Part shown: positions 27,430 to 37,562 of the stretch, piece after piece
How positions within the stretch are numbered: position 1 is the stretch's first letter
Layout of the letters: each line of letters starts with the position of its first letter
Assembly: GCA_017852075.1 (NCBI GenBank)
Contig: JAFMLQ010000002.1
Span: 1-64,000, forward strand
DNA from: Flavobacteriaceae bacterium
GTDB taxonomy: Bacteria > Bacteroidota > Bacteroidia > Flavobacteriales > Flavobacteriaceae
Length of the DNA: 64,000 nt
Direction of reading: 5' to 3'
Program-made: the position numbers and the translations under genes
The notes under the pieces: generated by a model
What the model saw: the letters and a program-made list of their open reading frames with translations, nothing else
Told to the model about the DNA's origin: nothing
Databases searched by the model: none

Positions 27430-28367
27430 TTTTTAAACAAAGCTTTACTTTTTTCTAGGAGGAAAAGCATAGCAAACCCTAGTAACATTAAGAAAATAGC
27501 TGTACCTATTTCAGGTGAGCCACCTTCAAAATGTTGTGGTAATACAGCCACAGTAATTTCTGGGGCTTCTTCGCTGGCTTTGGGCAGAGGGTTTTGCCAA
27601 GGCCACACTTTGTTCAATGCCCCCAACATCAAACCGATGAGTACAGCAATACTCTTTTTGGGATATCGATTTAAAAGCCAAGATAAAAATTTCGCAAAAA
27701 CTTTGATTCCCACTAGAATCCCCAAGATAAATACACCCAAAACAGACGTTACCTGAATAAATTGTTCTTGGCTAAAGTGCATTAACAAATCTTGGGCTTG
27801 ACGCACATTAGAGACTACGGTCTGATAGACGCCCATGACAAAAAGAATGTATGCACCTGAAAGACCAGGAAGGATCATTGCTGAGATCCCTATAAAACCT
27901 GCAAGAAACAAATACCACAATGGAACTTCATTTGATACTGAAGTCAATTGGGTGATGAAATACGATACAATTGCACCCAAAAAAAGAGCGAGAATTGCAG
28001 ATAGATTAAATTGTAATTCGGTTTGAATCAAAAACAAAATACTCGCGACCAGTAAGCCAAAGAAAAATGACCACAGACCGATAGGTTCATTGATAAGTAA
28101 CCACTCTAAAACTCGAGAAAAAAGAAGAATACTGCTAAGAATACCCCCAAAAAGGGCTAGGAGAAAGGGGCCATTGAGTTGTTTCCAAACTCCCTTAAAA
28201 CCAGCAGTCTTGAATTGTTTTAAGTTGCTCCAAGATACAGCATTGATGCTATCCAAAAGTTCTTTATACACTCCAGAAATTAATGCAATGGTACCTCCCG
28301 ATACTCCAGGTACAAGATCTGCAGCTCCCATTAACATGCCCTTTAAATACAAAAGTACGTATCGCAT
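27426..28367 (-). CDS. DUF368 polyprenyl-phosphate transporter family protein, copy 1
   Basis: 313 residues from the ATG at 28367 (MRYVLLYLKG). Same family and layout as its neighbour: GAADLVPGVSGGTIALISG at the N-terminus and SAMILPGLSGAYILFVMG mid-protein. A GTG start at 28388 would add seven residues but lies on the -7 promoter box, so I reject it. The two copies are diverged relatives rather than a recent duplication; both keep the PGxSG loops, so both may be active, possibly with different lipid or tissue-of-use preferences within the envelope. Confidence 0.88.
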   Translation of the reverse strand: MRYVLLYLKGMLMGAADLVPGVSGGTIALISGVYKELLDSINAVSWSNLKQFKTAGFKGVWKQLNGPFLLALFGGILSSILLFSRVLEWLLINEPIGLWSFFFGLLVASILFLIQTELQFNLSAILALFLGAIVSYFITQLTSVSNEVPLWYLFLAGFIGISAMILPGLSGAYILFVMGVYQTVVSNVRQAQDLLMHFSQEQFIQVTSVLGVFILGILVGIKVFAKFLSWLLNRYPKKSIAVLIGLMLGALNKVWPWQNPLPKASEEAPEITVAVLPQHFEGGSPEIGTAIFLMLLGFAMLFLLEKSKALFKK

Positions 28368-28387
28368 AATTGGGTATTGATTCTTCA

Positions 28388-28415
28388 CAAAGGTAGAGAA
28401 CCGATTTTAAATCAA
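28388..28415 (-). promoter_or_regulatory. promoter of the DUF368-DUF368-aroE unit
   Basis: Minus strand: TTG (28415-28413), 17 bp, TACCTTTG (28395-28388). It ends 20 bp before the ATG at 28367 and excludes the upstream GTG start. Confidence 0.7.
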
Positions 28416-28426
28416 TCACATCTTAT

Positions 28427-29791
28427 TTAACTGTGACTTACAAGATTTTTCAATTTTGGGAAAAGTGTTTGAAACGAGACTTTCTCTTCCACACTTAATT
28501 TTTTTGGATTTAACAAAAACATTCCTTCTTCTGTCCGTTCCAAAATTAGACAACAGCCCGCTACTCTAAGAGATAAGTCTCGGTTTTCTGGAAAGGCAGC
28601 AAACGCTTCCTCTGCAATATTATGAGCTTTTTCCCAATCCTTTTTCTCAAGGAATAAATCGATCAGTTGAATCAATACTTCAGGGTAATAATGCCCCAAC
28701 TCAAGAATTTTGTTACTAGCAGCAATAGCCAAATCTTTTTTATTCATTTGAATATACAAGTCTACACTACATTTCCACAATTCAAGGGAATCGCTATTGT
28801 TTTCCAATGCACATTCTAGATAGTGCCGGGCTTTCTTATAGTTCTTTTGAGAAATCAAGAAATAAATCAAAGATTCCCAGCCTTTTTCATTGCTGGGTTC
28901 TAATTGTACACTTTTGAGATAAAATTGTTGAGCCAAATCAAAATTCCCCAATCGTTCGTGACAACGCCCGATACATTTGTGAATAAAAGCGGTAGGTTCT
29001 GTGGTATTTAATGCTACCTCATAATTATCTATTGCTTCATTTAATTTGCCTGTGGATTCCAAAAGCTTACCTTTTTCGATATATGCACCAGTGAAAGTGT
29101 CGTCACTTATGATTGCAAAATCCAATGCAGAAAGTGCCTCTTTGGTTCTCCCCGATTTCATTAAAATTTTACCCAACTGATGCCAAGCTACTTCGCAATA
29201 TGGGTCGAATTCTAAAACTTCATTCAAACATTCAATGGCGGGTTCGATTTGTTCTAGCTGATCGTAACAATAAATAAGGTTGTAAAGTGAGGGATAGTCA
29301 TCAGGGTTGTCTCCCAAACAATTTTTGAAGAAATAGGCTGCCTCTTCAAATTCTTCTGCGAGAAGGTGTTCCATTCCCAATAAATTCCATATTTCACTGG
29401 GCTCTTCAGAAATTTCAAGAGCCTTATGAAGATGTGAAATTGAGGTTTTATGATCTCCTTGCTTGGAGGCAATGCTAGCCTTTTGCAAAGCGATTTCTTC
29501 GTCAAATGGGTTTAATTTTTCAATGTACTCGAGGAGTTGTAAAGCCATTTCAAATTTTTCATCCAAAATGAAAATCTCACTTTGCAAAAGCATTAAACCA
29601 TGGCTACTAGGGTGTTGTTCAAGTCCCATTTTTAGTGCTTTTTTAGCTAATTGGTGTTCTCCAAAACTGAGATAGTGTACTATGATGTCTTCAAACTCTT
29701 GCGCATCGAAGAAATAAATTAGATTGGTCTTGAGCATTTGCTCAAATTTAGTGACGGATGATTGTGTTTCTTCCGAGTTGAAATTTAGCAT
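28427..29791 (-). CDS. tetratricopeptide repeat protein
   Basis: 454 residues made almost wholly of TPR-like 34-residue helical hairpins (for example residues about 60-330, with repeated A-x-x-x-Y/F-x-x-A-L and P-x-x-x-x-a-W patterns such as LNPFDEEIAL, NPDDYPSLYNL and FDPYCEVAWHQLG). No signal peptide or membrane segment, so it is a cytosolic protein-interaction scaffold. The gene stands apart from the aminotransferase operon by 100 bp. Partner unknown. Confidence 0.9.
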   Translation of the reverse strand: MLNFNSEETQSSVTKFEQMLKTNLIYFFDAQEFEDIIVHYLSFGEHQLAKKALKMGLEQHPSSHGLMLLQSEIFILDEKFEMALQLLEYIEKLNPFDEEIALQKASIASKQGDHKTSISHLHKALEISEEPSEIWNLLGMEHLLAEEFEEAAYFFKNCLGDNPDDYPSLYNLIYCYDQLEQIEPAIECLNEVLEFDPYCEVAWHQLGKILMKSGRTKEALSALDFAIISDDTFTGAYIEKGKLLESTGKLNEAIDNYEVALNTTEPTAFIHKCIGRCHERLGNFDLAQQFYLKSVQLEPSNEKGWESLIYFLISQKNYKKARHYLECALENNSDSLELWKCSVDLYIQMNKKDLAIAASNKILELGHYYPEVLIQLIDLFLEKKDWEKAHNIAEEAFAAFPENRDLSLRVAGCCLILERTEEGMFLLNPKKLSVEEKVSFQTLFPKLKNLVSHS

Positions 29792-29891
29792 AGATAGGTT
29801 CTAAGTACTTCTTTAAAATTAAGAGACTCTTCAGGAGAAAAAGGGTAACAATCGATATTGTTTTTAACAAATTAATTAACACTTTAAGGAT

Positions 29892-31076
29892 TTAGAGTGT
29901 ATCCAAAACCTTACGAATTACGGCACATCCTTTGCGAATTTCTTTTTCTGTAATCGTAAGTGGTGGTGAAATTCTAAGGGCTTTCTTTTCCCAAAGGAGC
30001 CAAAACAGCAAAAGTCCATGTTCCATACATTTAAAGATCACTTGATCCACCAGCTCGGGGTTTTCCAATAGGGGAGCCAACATCAATCCTTTACCTCTAA
30101 TTTCTTTTATTTGTTTGTGTTTCAATTCACTTCTAAAAAGGGCTTCTTTTTTTGGAATTTCAGCGATGAGCTTAGAATCTCTCAATTCTCTAAGGGTTGC
30201 CAAACAGGCTGCAGCTACTACAGGATTTCCTCCAAAGGTGGTAATATGACCCAGTTTGGGACGATCTTCAAATACTTCCATCAGTTCTCGAGAAGCGCTA
30301 AAAGCACCAACAGGAAGTCCACCTCCCATGCCTTTCCCCATCACAATGATGTCGGGTTCTACACCGAAATGTTCAAACCCAAAAAACTTCCCTGTACGTC
30401 CAAACCCTGGTTGGATTTCGTCCAAAATGAGTAAAGCTCCTACTTGCTCACATCGATATTTCACCTTTTGCAAATACTCTTTTTTAGGTAGAATAAAACC
30501 TGCACCTCCTTGAATGGTTTCAAGAAGTACAGCCGCAGTTTTGGAGGTAATTGCTTCTAAATCTTTTTCGTCATTAAAACGGATAAATTTCGTATCGGGT
30601 AGTAAAGGGCGATATCCTTTTTTTTGGTGTTCGGAGCCCAATAGACTCAATGCGCCTTGGGTACTCCCATGGTAGCTGAAATGTGCACCTATAAGCTCGC
30701 TTCTCCCTGTGGCTCTCTTCGCTAATTTAAGGGCTCCTTCTATGGCTTCAGTACCTGAGTTAGTTAAATAGACCCGTTCTTGATTGTTGGGTAATAATGC
30801 GACAAGCTCTTTACAGAGTTGTACAGCGGGGGCTTGTGCAAATTCTCCATACACCATCACGTGAAGGTATTTTTTAGTTTGGTTTCTAATAGCCCTCACC
30901 ACTTTAGGATGGCGATGCCCCAGGCTACAGGCGGAGACCCCTGCTATAAAATCTAAATATGTTTTGTTGTCCGTTGTAGTTATGTAAGCTCCTTTCGCTT
31001 TTTTTACGGAAAGAGCTAAAGGATGTGGAGTCGTTTTTGCTTGAAATTCTAAAAAGTCTTCTTTTAAAGCATCCAT
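29892..31076 (-). CDS. class III aminotransferase (aspartate aminotransferase family)
   Basis: PLP-dependent fold-I aminotransferase of the acetylornithine/ornithine group, 394 residues. Seen: YLDFIAGVSACSLGHRHPKV, YLTNSGTEAIEGALKLA, LILDEIQPGFGRTG, the PLP lysine in VMGKGMGGGLPVGAF, and HITTFGGNPVVAAA. The family spans acetylornithine, GABA and lysine aminotransferases; no other arginine genes are nearby to say which. It starts 3 bp after the OstA-like gene and ends the six-gene minus-strand run from 37526. Confidence 0.9.
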   Translation of the reverse strand: MDALKEDFLEFQAKTTPHPLALSVKKAKGAYITTTDNKTYLDFIAGVSACSLGHRHPKVVRAIRNQTKKYLHVMVYGEFAQAPAVQLCKELVALLPNNQERVYLTNSGTEAIEGALKLAKRATGRSELIGAHFSYHGSTQGALSLLGSEHQKKGYRPLLPDTKFIRFNDEKDLEAITSKTAAVLLETIQGGAGFILPKKEYLQKVKYRCEQVGALLILDEIQPGFGRTGKFFGFEHFGVEPDIIVMGKGMGGGLPVGAFSASRELMEVFEDRPKLGHITTFGGNPVVAAACLATLRELRDSKLIAEIPKKEALFRSELKHKQIKEIRGKGLMLAPLLENPELVDQVIFKCMEHGLLLFWLLWEKKALRISPPLTITEKEIRKGCAVIRKVLDTL

Positions 31077-31079
31077 GAC

Positions 31080-32741
31080 TTATTGTTTTTTCTCGACCAA
31101 ATCAATTTCAGGATATTTAAATTGTAGTATTTCGGGAAAATTTTCTTCTTTATCGTTTTTATCAAATAGGTCGTTTAGCGTTTCTGGACGCTCTTCCTGT
31201 CGCCAAACAAATCCCTTTAAAGTCCTATCATTTTCTGGCAGCTCTTCTTCTGGATATACATTGCCTGTAGGAGCTACAAGAAAGGTAATGTCGTTAATTT
31301 CTCCATCTAAAAATTTCATTTTTAGTGCACTACATGTTGTTTTGTCGATGCCTATCAACTGTAAATCTTCATCGTTATAGAGGTAATACACCATTTCTGT
31401 ATTTTTAGTGATAACGATATTGTCTAATTTCCCTTCTTCAAAAGCTCCGTTAAGTACTCCTCCTTTTATTTGATTGTATCCTTGCGCACTCAAAGTGTCT
31501 TTTTCAATGATAAAGACGTTCCCTTTGATTTTTAGAGAATCTAATTTATTTGTTTGGGTGTCTGAAATCAAAAGAATTTCGTTTCCAGACATTTGACTTT
31601 TATCAAACCAAAGGACTGGATTGTTTTTATTCCGGTCTGCTTCGGTGAAAATTTGTTCTTGTTGTTTAGTCAAAGGTTTGTTAAGTAGTTTTGTAAGACC
31701 TATGGATTCATCGAGATAAAGTGAATCTGAACGGCCTCTAAGATCACTTTTTAGTATACGCACATCGTAATAGGCTCTTAGAATTCTTCGTTCTTCCGGC
31801 CCTGTGGCTACTAGAGTGTCTGCATGAATAAAAAGCGAATCTTGATCGATAATATTTATTGCCAACGCGTGACGAGTAATAATAGCAGAATCTTGAGCTT
31901 TAAAAATTTCTCCATAGTGGCCTGTGATTATAGAATTATTCAATGAATCTACAATGCTCACATTTTTTGTGGCGGCAGCATAGTCTTTTTCACTTTCAAA
32001 ATACAGACTATCTCCGCGAATGATTTTATTGTCGTAATACAAGGTTGCATTTTTTTTAAACACACCTTTTTCGCGATCCAAATCGTAAAATCCTCTTTCA
32101 CATTCTATGGTATAGGCTTCTCCTTCAATTTTAGAATTTCCATATAAATAAGCTTGATTGAGTTCGGTATAATAATCCAGTTGGTCTGAATTCACTTGAT
32201 ATTCGGGGTTGTCAATGACCACATTAGATGTGAAACGGTATTTTTTTTGATTCATAAAATACCTTCCCCGATTGCTGGTAAGCGTACTGGCACTGTCTAT
32301 AATTACCCCTTTGGTGTTGTAAAAAGCTTCGTTACTTATACGGTCTAAATTTAATTTTTCTGTCTTTAAAGACATGTCTGGCCGGATTAAAAACACATCT
32401 CCGTCTGCTACTGCGATTTGTGTTTTTCCATCGTATTCAATGGTTTTACAAGTCATTTTTAAACTATCTCCTTGAGTAAAAACCACATCACCTACGGCTT
32501 TAAAATAATTGTCTTTGGAATAGAAATAGGCGAGATCCGACTCAATGAGTGCCCCTTCATGAAAAAGCAAAACTCTTGTTTCAGAATTTTTAAAGAGAAT
32601 ATTGGCACCAGGAAAAGCGTCTTGGTCTTGTGAAGATCCTCCAGCTTTTCGGATTTCAATGATTTTAGGTTCCTGTGCTACAATCGAAAAAGTCGCAAGT
32701 GAAGCAATAAAATATGCTAGAATACGAAACGACAATTGCAT
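31080..32741 (-). CDS. OstA-like protein (LptA/OstA family)
   Basis: 553 residues, N-terminal signal peptide (cleavage likely after VAQ, about residue 23). The body is a long beta-jellyroll of the OstA/LptA type: residues about 35-150 give the N-terminal domain (FEHEGALIESDLAYFY-like run, AVGDVVFTQGDSLKMTC), and the repeats continue to about residue 480 with many SDxLxYF-, GDSLYFE- and TKNVSIV-like strands. Such proteins bridge lipopolysaccharide transport in the periplasm. Bacteroidota have large OstA proteins that are still poorly studied. It follows purA by 10 bp. Confidence 0.87.
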   Translation of the reverse strand: MQLSFRILAYFIASLATFSIVAQEPKIIEIRKAGGSSQDQDAFPGANILFKNSETRVLLFHEGALIESDLAYFYSKDNYFKAVGDVVFTQGDSLKMTCKTIEYDGKTQIAVADGDVFLIRPDMSLKTEKLNLDRISNEAFYNTKGVIIDSASTLTSNRGRYFMNQKKYRFTSNVVIDNPEYQVNSDQLDYYTELNQAYLYGNSKIEGEAYTIECERGFYDLDREKGVFKKNATLYYDNKIIRGDSLYFESEKDYAAATKNVSIVDSLNNSIITGHYGEIFKAQDSAIITRHALAINIIDQDSLFIHADTLVATGPEERRILRAYYDVRILKSDLRGRSDSLYLDESIGLTKLLNKPLTKQQEQIFTEADRNKNNPVLWFDKSQMSGNEILLISDTQTNKLDSLKIKGNVFIIEKDTLSAQGYNQIKGGVLNGAFEEGKLDNIVITKNTEMVYYLYNDEDLQLIGIDKTTCSALKMKFLDGEINDITFLVAPTGNVYPEEELPENDRTLKGFVWRQEERPETLNDLFDKNDKEENFPEILQFKYPEIDLVEKKQ

Positions 32742-32751
32742 AAGTAATTTC

Positions 32752-34023
32752 TTATCTGAAGAGGGTTTGTTTTCTATCTGGACCTACAGAAACAATCTTG
32801 ATAGGTGTTTCCAAAGCATTTTCTAAATAGGCAATGTAGTTTTTGAAATTTTCTGGAAATGCGTTGACATCTGTTATTTGAGTAAGATCTTCTTTCCAAC
32901 CGGGGAGTTCCTCATACATTGGAGTGATGTTTTGTGAAGCAATATCATAGGGTAGGTAATCCATGATTCCTTGATCTGTTTGATATGCGGTACATACTTT
33001 AATAGTGTCAAACCCAGAGAGCACGTCTCCTTTCATCATCATTAATTGAGTAACTCCGTTGATGTGAATACTGTATTTTAAGGTGATCAAATCAATCCAT
33101 CCACAACGTCTTGCTCTTCCTGTGGTGGCTCCAAATTCATTTCCTACCTTGGCCATTTTCATTCCATCTTCATCGAAAAGTTCTGTGGGAAAAGGACCAC
33201 TCCCTACTCGGGTTGCATACGCTTTGAAAATTCCAAATACGTCTTTGATTTGATTGGGAGCAACCCCCAATCCGGTACAAGCGCCAGCAGCTGTGGTAGT
33301 GGATGAAGTGACATATGGGTAGGTTCCAAAGTCAATGTCTAACAAAGATCCTTGTGCTCCTTCCGCAAGAATTTTCTTTCCTTTTTTTTGGGCTTCTATC
33401 AGGTATTGTTCACTGTCTACCAACTTAAATTTTCTCAATGCTGAAATACTACTAAAAAAGCTGTTTTCAAGATCTTTTAAATCGTATTCTACAGTGGCAT
33501 CGTAACTTTGGAGCATAGCGAGATGTTTCTGTGTCAAACGGCGGTATTTGTCTTCCCAGTTGGGAGCTAGAATATCTCCTACTCGTATTCCGTTTCTTCC
33601 AGTTTTATCCATATAGGTAGGTCCAATGCCTTTGAGGGTTGAGCCAATTTTTGCTTTGCCTTTGGCTGCTTCGGATGCAGCATCTAAAAGACGGTGAGTG
33701 GGTAGAATGAGGTGTGCTTTTTTAGAGATTAGCAATTTTGTATTGAAATCAATTTCATAGGGTACCAAATTTTCGATTTCTTTCATAAAAATGACAGGGT
33801 CGATGACCACTCCATTACCAATCAAATTAATTGCTTGAGGATGGAAAATACCAGATGGGATGGTATGAAGAACATGTTTATTTCCTTCAAATTCCAGCGT
33901 ATGTCCTGCATTGGGCCCCCCTTGAAACCGTGCAATAATATCATAGGAACTCGTCAGAACATCTACTATTTTTCCTTTTCCTTCATCGCCCCATTGGAGT
34001 CCAAGTAATAAGTCAACCGCCAT
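32752..34023 (-). CDS. purA: adenylosuccinate synthetase
   Basis: GTP-dependent conversion of IMP and aspartate to adenylosuccinate, the first step to AMP, 423 residues. Seen: [15 protein letters not shown] (P-loop and catalytic Asp), [37 protein letters not shown], and [12 protein letters not shown] near the C-terminus. It overlaps the upstream Fur-family gene by 11 bp and follows rel, linking purine synthesis with (p)ppGpp on one transcript. Confidence 0.97.
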   Translation of the reverse strand: MAVDLLLGLQWGDEGKGKIVDVLTSSYDIIARFQGGPNAGHTLEFEGNKHVLHTIPSGIFHPQAINLIGNGVVIDPVIFMKEIENLVPYEIDFNTKLLISKKAHLILPTHRLLDAASEAAKGKAKIGSTLKGIGPTYMDKTGRNGIRVGDILAPNWEDKYRRLTQKHLAMLQSYDATVEYDLKDLENSFFSSISALRKFKLVDSEQYLIEAQKKGKKILAEGAQGSLLDIDFGTYPYVTSSTTTAAGACTGLGVAPNQIKDVFGIFKAYATRVGSGPFPTELFDEDGMKMAKVGNEFGATTGRARRCGWIDLITLKYSIHINGVTQLMMMKGDVLSGFDTIKVCTAYQTDQGIMDYLPYDIASQNITPMYEELPGWKEDLTQITDVNAFPENFKNYIAYLENALETPIKIVSVGPDRKQTLFR

Positions 34024-34471
34024 TTATTTCAGATTTTTTTTTAGTACCGTAAAAGTATAAAGAATGATTGTGTATATCGACATCAAAAACTTCTTCAATG
34101 GTTTTTTTTATTTGTTGGATTCTGGGGTCACAAAACTCTTTGACCTCTCCAGTATCAGTATAGATAAAATGATCGTGTTGGTGGTCAAAATAGGATTTTT
34201 CGTATTGTGCTTGATTTGTTCCAAACTGATGCTTTCGAACCAAACCAGACTCTAATAAAAGCTCAATTGTATTGTAGAGAGTTGCTCTACTGACACGGTA
34301 ATTTTTATTTTTCATTTTGATGTAAAGAGACTCTATGTCAAAGTGCTCCTTACTGTCATAAATTTCAAATAAAATGGCAAATCGCTCAGGAGTTTTACGG
34401 TGCCCCTTTAGATCTAGAAAGTTGATAAAAACTTCCTTTACAATGTCTTGGTTTGATTTTTTTGCTTGCAT
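34013..34471 (-). CDS. Fur-family transcriptional regulator
   Basis: 152-residue winged-helix metalloregulator. The DNA-binding domain spans about residues 15-85 ([37 protein letters not shown]); the metal/dimerisation part has [19 protein letters not shown], with the HDH pair and Cys of the Fur class. It lacks the second CxxC zinc pair of E. coli Fur. Members include Fur, Zur and PerR; the sequence here does not settle which metal or signal. Its stop overlaps purA by 11 bp, and rel lies 26 bp upstream. Confidence 0.88.
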   Translation of the reverse strand: MQAKKSNQDIVKEVFINFLDLKGHRKTPERFAILFEIYDSKEHFDIESLYIKMKNKNYRVSRATLYNTIELLLESGLVRKHQFGTNQAQYEKSYFDHQHDHFIYTDTGEVKEFCDPRIQQIKKTIEEVFDVDIHNHSLYFYGTKKKSEINGG

Positions 34472-34497
34472 CCAAACGCAAATATAGGTATTCGGGA

Positions 34498-36699
34498 CTA
34501 TTCTCTAACAATTTTGTCGATTCCATTCACCCTAGAAAGATTATTCACCAATTTGTTCAATACGTTTTTGTTGGGAACACTTACATGGATCAATCCGGTA
34601 AAGAAAGAATCTTCAGAGTCAAAATTGATCTTGTTGATATTGACACTCGTATTATTTGATATCAAACGAGTGACTTCGTTGACCAATCCTTTTTTGTCAA
34701 TTCCAGTAAGTTTCAAAACTGCGTTGTATTCTTCTGTGCTAGAATCCATCCACTTGGCGGAGATCACTCGATAGGCAAAGTTGGACTGAAGCGACAGCGC
34801 ATTGGGACACTCGTTATGATGAACTTTGATTCCTTCATTCACAGTGATGAATCCAAAAACAGCATCGCCAGGAATAGGGCGACAACAACTGGCAAAACTA
34901 TGAGCCAAGGGCTCTTTTTCTTTTCCAAAAACAAGTTTGTCAAATTTCTCTGTGATTTTATCTTCTTCGTTTTGAGTCTGGGGTTTGCTTTTTCGAACTC
35001 TTCTTTTAAAGAAATTCAACAGGGTGTTGTGGTATTCGTTGGCAAACTCTTTTAATTTTTTATTGTCAAGCGTTCCGATTCCAATACGATAAAACAAATC
35101 TTGACTGTTTTCAAATTTGAAATAGTGCAACATTTGTTGAATGCTTTTGTCGTTTAAGGTTATTTTAAGTGGTTTAAGTTTACGCCTCAAAATTTCTTTT
35201 CCTTCTTCAGCATGTGCTTTTTTCTCATCGTTGATGGAGGATTTTATGATGGATCTGGCACGTGAGGTTACCACAAAGTCCAACCAGTTGCTTGAGGGTT
35301 TTATGTTGTCTGATGTTATGACCTCAATCTGATCTCCGCTTTTTAGCACCTTACTTAAAGGAACTAGTTTGTCATTTACCCGAACTCCACGTGTTTTTTT
35401 TCCAATTTCTGAATGAATAAAAAAAGCAAAATCTAGCGCAGTTGATCCTTGGGGAAGTGATTTAAGATCCCCTTTAGGGGTAAATACAAAGATCTCTTTG
35501 GCGTATAGATTAAGTTTAAAATCCTCTACAAAGTCTACAGCATTTCCTGTATTGTTTTCTAACACTTCTTGAAGCCTATTGAGCCAACTTTCAATACCAA
35601 TATCTTTTTGATTTCCTTGCTTGTATTTGTAATGTGCAGCATATCCTTTTTCAGCAATTTCATGCATACGTTCTGATCGTATTTGGATTTCTATCCACTT
35701 ATTTGAAGGCCCCATAATGGTAATGTGTAGTGCCTCATAACCTGTAGATTTGGGAGCTGAAATCCAATCTCTGAGTCGGGTAGGGTTCGGAGTAAAATGA
35801 TCGGTAACGATGGAGTAAATTTTCCATGCCAAAAACTTTTCATTGTTGCGATTGGCTTTGTAGATGATTCGAAGGGCAAATTTGTCATAAATTTTTTCAA
35901 AAGGAACATTCTGAGTCAGCATTTTTCGATGAATGGAGTAAATGGACTTACTCCTCCCTTTGATTTCGAATTTAAACCGTTCTTTACTCAACTCTTGGGT
36001 CAAAAATTTAGAGAACGATTTGATATAAGATTCTTGAGCTTCTTTGGTCTCTTCGATTTTTTCCTTGATGGATTCATACCGTTGAGGTTCGGTGTATTTT
36101 AAACTGAGGTCTTCCAGCTCGGTTTTTACGTTATAGAGTCCAATGCGATGAGCTAGAGGAGCATAAATGTACAGGGTTTCTGAGGCAATTTTTACTTGTT
36201 TGTACTCGGGCATGGCATCCATAGTCTGCATATTGTGCAAACGGTCTGCAATTTTAATGATGATGACGCGAACATCATCGTTTAGAGTCAACAACATTTT
36301 TCTAAAATTCTCTGCTTGAAGAGAAATGTTCTTATCTTTTTTTAGGCTAGAAATTTTTGTAAGTCCATGTACAATTTTTGCTACAGTAACGCCCAATAAA
36401 CGCTCGATATCTTCCAAAGAAAATCGAGTATCTTCCACCACATCATGCAATAAAGCTGCGCATATTGAGGTGGCATCAAGTCCAATCTGTTGGGCAACAA
36501 TTTTAGCGACACTGATAGGATGAAAAATATAAGCCTCCCCTGATTTTCTTCTTTGATCACTATGCGCTTCAACTGCCATGTCAAAAGCTAAGCGAATCAT
36601 TTTTTTATCTGAATCACTTAAGGTTTGATAGCTGATACGAAGCAACTCTTTGTATTGCTTTGCAATTTCTTTATTTTCTTTTTCTTGATCTACAATCAT
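34498..36699 (-). CDS. bifunctional (p)ppGpp synthetase/hydrolase, RelA/SpoT
   Basis: 733-residue stringent-response enzyme. Order: HD hydrolase (about 45-190) with YIFHPISVA and [10 protein letters not shown]; synthetase (about 240-370) with [30 protein letters not shown] and [23 protein letters not shown] domain (about 405-465) with [20 protein letters not shown]; a zinc-finger/helical region with [11 protein letters not shown]; and a C-terminal ACT domain (about 660-733). HD residues look intact, so both activities are expected. The RNA methyltransferase gene lies 29 bp upstream. Confidence 0.96.
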   Translation of the reverse strand: MIVDQEKENKEIAKQYKELLRISYQTLSDSDKKMIRLAFDMAVEAHSDQRRKSGEAYIFHPISVAKIVAQQIGLDATSICAALLHDVVEDTRFSLEDIERLLGVTVAKIVHGLTKISSLKKDKNISLQAENFRKMLLTLNDDVRVIIIKIADRLHNMQTMDAMPEYKQVKIASETLYIYAPLAHRIGLYNVKTELEDLSLKYTEPQRYESIKEKIEETKEAQESYIKSFSKFLTQELSKERFKFEIKGRSKSIYSIHRKMLTQNVPFEKIYDKFALRIIYKANRNNEKFLAWKIYSIVTDHFTPNPTRLRDWISAPKSTGYEALHITIMGPSNKWIEIQIRSERMHEIAEKGYAAHYKYKQGNQKDIGIESWLNRLQEVLENNTGNAVDFVEDFKLNLYAKEIFVFTPKGDLKSLPQGSTALDFAFFIHSEIGKKTRGVRVNDKLVPLSKVLKSGDQIEVITSDNIKPSSNWLDFVVTSRARSIIKSSINDEKKAHAEEGKEILRRKLKPLKITLNDKSIQQMLHYFKFENSQDLFYRIGIGTLDNKKLKEFANEYHNTLLNFFKRRVRKSKPQTQNEEDKITEKFDKLVFGKEKEPLAHSFASCCRPIPGDAVFGFITVNEGIKVHHNECPNALSLQSNFAYRVISAKWMDSSTEEYNAVLKLTGIDKKGLVNEVTRLISNNTSVNINKINFDSEDSFFTGLIHVSVPNKNVLNKLVNNLSRVNGIDKIVRE

Positions 36700-36728
36700 A
36701 TTACCGTAAGGTACTAAAGAATAAGGTT

Positions 36729-37526
36729 CTATTCAAGTCTCTTGTTTTTGCGTTGTGCTTCATACATCAAAATCCCTGCCGAAACTGACAAATTCAATGA
36801 GTCAACAGTTTTTGCCATAGGGATGATCAGGGATTGATGAGCAGCTTGAAGCCAATTTGCTTCCAATCCTGTGCTTTCAGTACCAAGTACTAGAGCACAA
36901 GGGGTGTTGTATTTGTATTGGTCGTAGGGGATTGCATTTGGTTCTATTGCTGCGGCTACTATAGCAAAGGACTTTGTATTCAAATAGGAAATTACCTCGG
37001 AAGATGGAGCTAGGGCAGAGGGAAGTAAAAAGATGCTGCCTAAACTGGAACGAATGCTGTTCGGGTTATAAAAATCAGTTTTTGGATTTGCAATGATTAC
37101 AGCATCCATTTTTGCGGCCGCAGCAGTACGAAATAGAGCTCCAATATTCCCGGGTTTCTCTGGGGCTTCAATAACGAGAACCAGTGCTTGGTCTGTAAGG
37201 GTTAAATCTCCTAATTCATGTGATTTAATCTGTGCCACTGCCATAATCTTTTCGGATCCTGACCGCTTACTAATACGTTCAAATGCTTTTCTTTCTACTC
37301 GAAAAGCAGGAGTGTGCAGTGCTAACGTTTGAACCTCTGGCTCAACAGGAGCACTCCCGTCTTCCATAAAAACTTGTGTAAAGCTATAGTCGCTTAGAAT
37401 CGCTTTTTTTATTTCTCGTTCCCCTTCTATCACGAAGAGCTTCTTTTTTTTGCGTTCTCTTGCTTTTTCAAAAAGGAGTCGCAACTGTTTTAATTCTGGA
37501 TTTTTGGTGCTTTGGATTAGTTTCAA
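36729..37526 (-). CDS. TrmH/SpoU-family RNA methyltransferase
   Basis: 265-residue SPOUT-class enzyme that 2'-O-methylates tRNA or rRNA. N-terminal RNA-binding part: LRLLFEKARERKKKKLFVIEGE; catalytic knot: EAPEKPGNIGALFRTAAAA (motif 1), ALVLGTESTGLE (motif 2), and SLNLSVSAGILMYEA (motif 3). The target cannot be told. It is the first gene of the rel/fur/purA run. Confidence 0.92.
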   Translation of the reverse strand: MKLIQSTKNPELKQLRLLFEKARERKKKKLFVIEGEREIKKAILSDYSFTQVFMEDGSAPVEPEVQTLALHTPAFRVERKAFERISKRSGSEKIMAVAQIKSHELGDLTLTDQALVLVIEAPEKPGNIGALFRTAAAAKMDAVIIANPKTDFYNPNSIRSSLGSIFLLPSALAPSSEVISYLNTKSFAIVAAAIEPNAIPYDQYKYNTPCALVLGTESTGLEANWLQAAHQSLIIPMAKTVDSLNLSVSAGILMYEAQRKNKRLE

Positions 37527-37562
37527 AATGAGGGTTTAAATGGCGGTGTTTTTTTATGAAAA

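Noticed and set aside
28368-28388. GTG start for the first DUF368 gene
   Set aside because: It coincides with the promoter box; ATG at 28367 is used instead.
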